A model generated the notes under the pieces. That model was not told the origin of the DNA and did not search any database. It was given only the letters and a program-made list of their open reading frames with translations. This document shows positions 60,501 to 64,000 of a stretch of DNA of 64,000 nucleotides, in pieces. The DNA is taken from contig SVKQ01000015.1 in the NCBI GenBank assembly GCA_015068325.1, positions 124,001-188,000 on the forward strand, in the 5' to 3' direction. This DNA comes from Oscillospiraceae bacterium. GTDB taxonomy: Bacteria > Bacillota > Clostridia > Oscillospirales > Oscillospiraceae. A program made the translations under genes and the position numbers. How positions within the stretch are numbered: the first letter of the stretch is position 1; every line of letters begins with the position of its first letter.

Positions 60501-61730
60501 ATGAAGGCACAGCGGCCCTATGAACAGGTCTCCATCACAGCCAAGGGCGAAGCGGCTCTGACCGGCGGACACCCCTGGGTCTATGAGGGGGAGATCACCG
60601 CCGTGAACGGCCCGGTGGAGGACGGCTCGCTGGTGGATGTGACCGGCCCCAAAGGGGCGTATCTGGGCACCGGCTTTTACAATTCCCATTCCTTCATCCG
60701 GGTACGGCTCCTCTCCCGCAACGCCAACGACCGGTTCGACGAATCCTTCTGGCGGCGGCGCATCCAGTACGCCTGGAACTACCGCAAGACTGTCATGGGC
60801 GGCGCGGACAGCCGCTGCTGCCGCATCATCTTCGGCGAGGCCGACCAGTTCCCCGGCCTGACGGTGGACCGTTTCGAGAGCGTGCTGGTGGCACAGGTCC
60901 TCTCCCTGGGCATGGAGCGGATCAAGCCCCTGCTGTTTCCTCTGCTGGTGGACGTGCTCCGCGCCGACGGTCAGGAGATCGTCGGTATTTACGAGCGCAA
61001 CGACGTATCCCTGCGGGAGCGGGAGGGCATGACCCAGGGCAAGGACTGGTATCCCTTGCCCGGTGAGCCTGTGCCGGCGTCCACATCGGTTGATATAACG
61101 GAAAACGGTCTGGTTTACGCGGTGGACTTTATCAACGGGCAAAAGACCGGCTTCTTCCTGGACCAGAAATACAACCGCCTGGCGGTGTCAAAGCTGGCAG
61201 CGGGACGTACGGTGCTGGACTGCTTCACCCACACCGGCTCCTTCGCGCTGAACGCCGCCCGGGGCGGTGCGGCGCACGTCACAGCCGTGGATGTGAGCGA
61301 ATACGCCGTGGCCTGCGCCCGGGAGAACGCCCGCCGCAACGGGCTGGACGGCGTGATGGACTGCGTGTGCGCCAACGTGTTTGATCTGCTGCCGCAGCTG
61401 GCGGACCAGCCGCCCCGTTACGACTTCATCATTCTGGACCCGCCGGCCTTCACCAAAAGCCGCCGAGCCACAGATGGCGCACTGCGGGGCTACAAGGAGA
61501 TCAACTACCGGGCCATGAAACTGCTGCCCCGGGGCGGTTATCTGGCCACCTGCTCCTGCAGCCATTTTGCCACAGAGGAATTGTTCCGCCGGATGCTGCG
61601 TGCCGCCGCCCGGGACGCAGGCGTCCAGCTGCGGCAGATCGAGGCCCGGCAGCAGTGCGCCGATCACCCCATTCTCTGGGGTGTGGAGGAGACCGACTAC
61701 CTGAAGTTCTTTCTCTTCCAGGTCATCTGA
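60501..61730 (+). CDS. rlmI: RlmI-family class I rRNA large-subunit methyltransferase
   Basis: A 409-residue SAM-dependent methyltransferase of the RlmI/RlmK-like family (in E. coli RlmI makes m5C1962 in 23S rRNA). Seen: an N-terminal PUA domain (KGEAALTGGHPWVYEGEI), the EEDUF-like middle FGEADQFPGLTVDRF, the SAM loop VLDCFTHTGSFALNAARGG, the catalytic DPPAF segment in LDPPAFTKS and a late CSCSHF motif. The ATG at 60501 follows AAGGCGG by eight bases. The gene symbol is by family resemblance. Confidence 0.88.
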   Translation: MKAQRPYEQVSITAKGEAALTGGHPWVYEGEITAVNGPVEDGSLVDVTGPKGAYLGTGFYNSHSFIRVRLLSRNANDRFDESFWRRRIQYAWNYRKTVMGGADSRCCRIIFGEADQFPGLTVDRFESVLVAQVLSLGMERIKPLLFPLLVDVLRADGQEIVGIYERNDVSLREREGMTQGKDWYPLPGEPVPASTSVDITENGLVYAVDFINGQKTGFFLDQKYNRLAVSKLAAGRTVLDCFTHTGSFALNAARGGAAHVTAVDVSEYAVACARENARRNGLDGVMDCVCANVFDLLPQLADQPPRYDFIILDPPAFTKSRRATDGALRGYKEINYRAMKLLPRGGYLATCSCSHFATEELFRRMLRAAARDAGVQLRQIEARQQCADHPILWGVEETDYLKFFLFQVI

Positions 61731-61759
61731 CATTGTTATCATTTGTCACGAAATCGTCA

Positions 61760-61792
61760 CCCTCCCTTTACGATTTATCGGCAAAGGGAGGG
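61760..61792 (+). terminator. Hairpin after the RlmI-like gene
   Basis: CCCTCCCTTT/AAAGGGAGGG is a perfect 10-bp stem with a 13-base loop, 30 bases after the stop codon. No T-run follows, so it may be a terminator, an attenuator for the next gene, or a protecting hairpin. Confidence 0.45.
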
Positions 61793-61852
61793 TATACTCC
61801 TATTTGGCTGACCGGCCGATCTTACCCATACAGAAAGGAACCTGACTATCAT

Positions 61853-62983
61853 ATGAGCAAAGGATTCAAAATCACCGCTATCGTGCTGGCCCTGCTCCTG
61901 CTGGCCGGCTGCACGGCCTTTTCCGCCGTAACGCTGTTCACCGTGCGGGCCATGGCCCAGGAGCGCGAAGAATATGAGGAGGGCGAGTTTGAGGAAAAAG
62001 CCACCTCCGAGGACGGCGTGGTCATCGCCGGGGAGTACACCATCCGCTCCACCAAGGCCATCTCCGACGCCTACCTCTCCGGCGACAGCAGCAGTCTGAA
62101 TAAAAAGGATCGCGAGACGCTGCAGATGGCCTCCGATATCCTGGATGACCTTATCACCGACGGCATGAGCCCTTATGAGAAGGAGCTGGCCGTGTACCAC
62201 TGGATGGTACAGCATCTGTCCTATGACGAGGGCGCGCTGCCGGTCATCCCCACTGCTGAGGATGACAGCGACAACCCCTACGGCGTGCTGAAGTACCACA
62301 ACGCCGTTTGTGTGGGGTACGCCACTACCTTCCGGCTGTTCATGCAGATGCTGGAGATCCCCTGCATGGTGGTGCACAACAGCGAGCTGTTCCACTCTTG
62401 GGATCTGGTGCAGCTGGACGGTCACTGGTACCATGTGGACATCTACTCCGACGTGGGGCAGACCGGCTATGCCAACTTCAACCTGCCAGACAGCATCCAG
62501 CTGGGGCACCAGAACTGGGACACGGACTTCTACCCCGCCGCTGATGCGCTGACCTACAACATGGCCTGGCAGAACCGGGCCGACATCGCCGGCATCTATG
62601 ACGCACCTGCCGCGCTGCGGCAGGCCATCGACACGGCAGCGCCCGCCTTTGCGCTCCACTTCACCGGCGAGATGAACGGCAGTGAGACGGAGTTGGCGGC
62701 GAACATGCTCACCGCGCTGGACAATTGTCTGATGAGCACCGGCTATGAGGGCGCCCCGCAGACGATCCGCAGCTGGGATTGGGCCGAGGCCGAGGACGGC
62801 TCCCCCTGTCTGTTGGTCTTCTTCGACTACGGCCGCAGCGGCGGCTATGAGGAGCCGGATGTGGACCCCGAAATGTGGGACAAGGCCGATGCTGCGCTGC
62901 AGGACGCCTTCGGCGACATATTTGACATCTCCATCTACGGCGGCAATGACTATTACGACGATTGGGGAGGGCCCATGGGATGA
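61853..62983 (+). CDS. Transglutaminase-like membrane-anchored protein
   Basis: A 376-residue secreted or anchored protein. Seen: an N-terminal signal with lipobox-like LLLAGC (a Cys near residue 20), an acidic linker, and a transglutaminase/protease-like core with the triad Cys (NAVCVGYA), His (FHSWDLVQL) and Asp (HVDIYSD). Such clostridial extracellular proteins probably act on peptides or wall proteins; the substrate is unknown. Its stop overlaps the start of the next gene (ATGA), so the two work together or are co-made. Start ATG 61853 with AAGGAA upstream. Confidence 0.8.
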   Translation: MSKGFKITAIVLALLLLAGCTAFSAVTLFTVRAMAQEREEYEEGEFEEKATSEDGVVIAGEYTIRSTKAISDAYLSGDSSSLNKKDRETLQMASDILDDLITDGMSPYEKELAVYHWMVQHLSYDEGALPVIPTAEDDSDNPYGVLKYHNAVCVGYATTFRLFMQMLEIPCMVVHNSELFHSWDLVQLDGHWYHVDIYSDVGQTGYANFNLPDSIQLGHQNWDTDFYPAADALTYNMAWQNRADIAGIYDAPAALRQAIDTAAPAFALHFTGEMNGSETELAANMLTALDNCLMSTGYEGAPQTIRSWDWAEAEDGSPCLLVFFDYGRSGGYEEPDVDPEMWDKADAALQDAFGDIFDISIYGGNDYYDDWGGPMG

Positions 62984-63477
62984 GACGCTCTGCAACGAAG
63001 CGGCTCCTGCCGCTGGCGCTGGCTGCAGCGCTGCTGCTCACCGGCTGCGGCGGCCACCGGAACAACACCGTCAGTATGGCCGGTTTGCAGGAGAACATGC
63101 TGGCAGCGGCCCCCTCCCTGCCGGAGATGGTATCCGTCAGCGATGAGACAGAAAACGCCCCGGAGCTGTTCGGCTACCTCAGCGACCTGGACTACGGCAA
63201 GGTGGAGCACTTCTTCCTCAGCTATTCTGCCAAAGGTCTGGCCGACGAGATCGCCGTGATCACCGTCAAGAACGGCAGCGATGTGTCGGCAGCGGAGCAA
63301 TCCCTGCAGCGCCACCTGGCGGACCGCACCCGCCTGTACGAGCAGTACCAGCCTGATCAGCTCCAGCGCGTGGAGGGGGCGCAGATCTTCACCCGGGACC
63401 AGTATGCGGTGCTGATCGTCTGCGATGAGGCGGACGCGGTGAGGGATGCGTTCACGCAGGCCACTGCCGAGGGATGA
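62980..63477 (+). CDS. DUF4358-like lipoprotein
   Basis: A 165-residue lipoprotein with a basic MRRSATKR start, a hydrophobic core and lipobox LLTGC (Cys near residue 23). The mature part resembles DUF4358 proteins of Clostridia by length and by the pattern KVEHFFLSYSAKGLADEIAVITVKN; the function of that family is unknown. It is coupled to the transglutaminase-like gene by a 4-base overlap and ends at a strong terminator. Confidence 0.75.
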   Translation: MRRSATKRLLPLALAAALLLTGCGGHRNNTVSMAGLQENMLAAAPSLPEMVSVSDETENAPELFGYLSDLDYGKVEHFFLSYSAKGLADEIAVITVKNGSDVSAAEQSLQRHLADRTRLYEQYQPDQLQRVEGAQIFTRDQYAVLIVCDEADAVRDAFTQATAEG

Positions 63478-63489
63478 ACACAGAAAAAT

Positions 63490-63521
63490 CGCGGGATGCC
63501 GGACGGCATCCCGCGGTTTTT
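63490..63521. terminator. Bidirectional terminator
   Basis: An 11-bp stem CGCGGGATGCC/GGCATCCCGCG with a 4-base loop, AAAAA before and GTTTTTC after. It ends the plus-strand lipoprotein operon and probably the minus-strand gene that follows. Confidence 0.92.
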
Positions 63522-63527
63522 CTCTTT

Positions 63528-64000
63528 TTATTCGCTGACCACGGTGGGATCCTTGGGAACGGGGATCGCCACCTCCAGACTGTAGATATCCTGGGCGATC
63601 CCGCCGGCGCCGGCGTAATAGCGGATCCGCACCTGGTCGCCCACGTTCAGCAGCACCAGCTCCGGAACCTCTGCCGCCGCGGCGCTGAACCAGCCGTCTC
63701 CGCTGTCCAGCAGCACATAGTAGCGGGTGTTGCCATCCATGACGGCGGAGCGGATCTCCGTCACCACGCCCGTCACCTCGGACAGCGCCAAGTCGTCGGG
63801 CTCCACGGCGGTGTCCTCCTGGTCGATGAGTCCGTTGTTGAAGAGCATCTGCCGGTAGTTGCTCTGACAGTCGGCCACGGTGGCGCCGGTAGCCACGATC
63901 TGATACTGGCTCACGTTCACCATAGCGTACATCTTCACCAGCCCCGCCGCGTCCTTCAGCGCCATGAAATAGGTGGGCTGGTCGGAGATGTTCAGCAGCA
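63528..64000 (-). CDS. C-terminal part of an unknown protein (cut by window edge)
   Basis: The frame stays open from the right edge to the stop at 63528, giving at least 157 residues (starting LLNISDQPTYFMALKD). I do not recognise the family. The visible part has YAMVNVSQYQIVATG, and a beta-rich end (VTGVVTEIRSAVMDGNTRYYVLLDSGDGWF) suggesting an OB-like or extracytoplasmic domain. The ATG at 63965 is internal to the open frame and need not be the start. The gene ends close to the bidirectional terminator. Confidence 0.65.
   Translation of the reverse strand, partial: LLNISDQPTYFMALKDAAGLVKMYAMVNVSQYQIVATGATVADCQSNYRQMLFNNGLIDQEDTAVEPDDLALSEVTGVVTEIRSAVMDGNTRYYVLLDSGDGWFSAAAAEVPELVLLNVGDQVRIRYYAGAGGIAQDIYSLEVAIPVPKDPTVVSE

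Overview
This window looks like a chromosome segment of a GC-rich anaerobic gut Firmicute, probably Oscillospiraceae/Clostridia (relatives of Flavonifractor, Intestinimonas or Oscillibacter; the family is an inference). The grounds are the clostridial order of the S10-spc-alpha ribosomal operon, a KOW-domain gene between map and infA, a zinc-type S14, a zinc-free S4, an archaeal-type prolyl-tRNA synthetase, TAXI-type TRAP transporters, and AGGAGG ribosome sites with sigma-A-like promoters. No rRNA, tRNA or CRISPR array was found.

Layout. (1) 1-3,360 is visibly AT-richer than the rest and holds a HAD phosphatase and a two-component system. It joins the GC-rich chromosome inside the 3' end of rlmD, which looks like an integration boundary. 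(2) 3,079-11,105 is housekeeping: rlmD, a beta-CASP metallohydrolase, a DapF-fold racemase, secA and pgeF. (3) 11,378-33,919 is a block of about 20 genes on the minus strand, read as a catabolic gene cluster. From its upstream end it runs: GntR regulator, carbamate kinase, two subunits of a molybdenum hydroxylase (the large one fused to a ferredoxin), UbiD decarboxylase, a PyrK/PyrD-like pair, UbiX, an LpdD-like protein, a TAXI binding protein and TRAP permease, a maleate-isomerase-like protein, a second TAXI/TRAP pair, an ornithine-cyclodeaminase-family protein, a second maleate-isomerase-like protein, a polysaccharide-deacetylase-fold hydrolase, aspartate carbamoyltransferase, a canonical PyrK/PyrD pair and a dihydroorotase-like amidohydrolase. 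(4) 34,115-36,203 holds lexA, secG and a zinc-ribbon membrane protein. (5) 36,466-52,278 is the complete ribosomal superoperon from rpsJ to rplQ, with secY, adk, map and infA. (6) 52,838-63,477 holds proS, ansA, an SbcD-like phosphoesterase, ybaK, ymdB, rny, an amidase, an RlmI-like methyltransferase and two secreted lipoprotein-type proteins. A truncated unknown gene closes the window.

How the catabolic cluster could work (inference). TRAP systems import one or more carboxylated N-heterocycles. The molybdenum hydroxylase and the UbiD decarboxylase would adjust ring substituents, and PyrD/PyrK-type flavoproteins would reduce the ring. A dihydroorotase-like enzyme would open it to an N-carbamoyl amino acid, which a carbamoyltransferase run in reverse and carbamate kinase would turn into an amino acid plus ATP. 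The last four steps match the known orotate-fermentation logic of anaerobes. The molybdenum hydroxylase, the UbiD module and the second, active-site-altered PyrD do not fit any pathway I recognise and are the most interesting part of the window.
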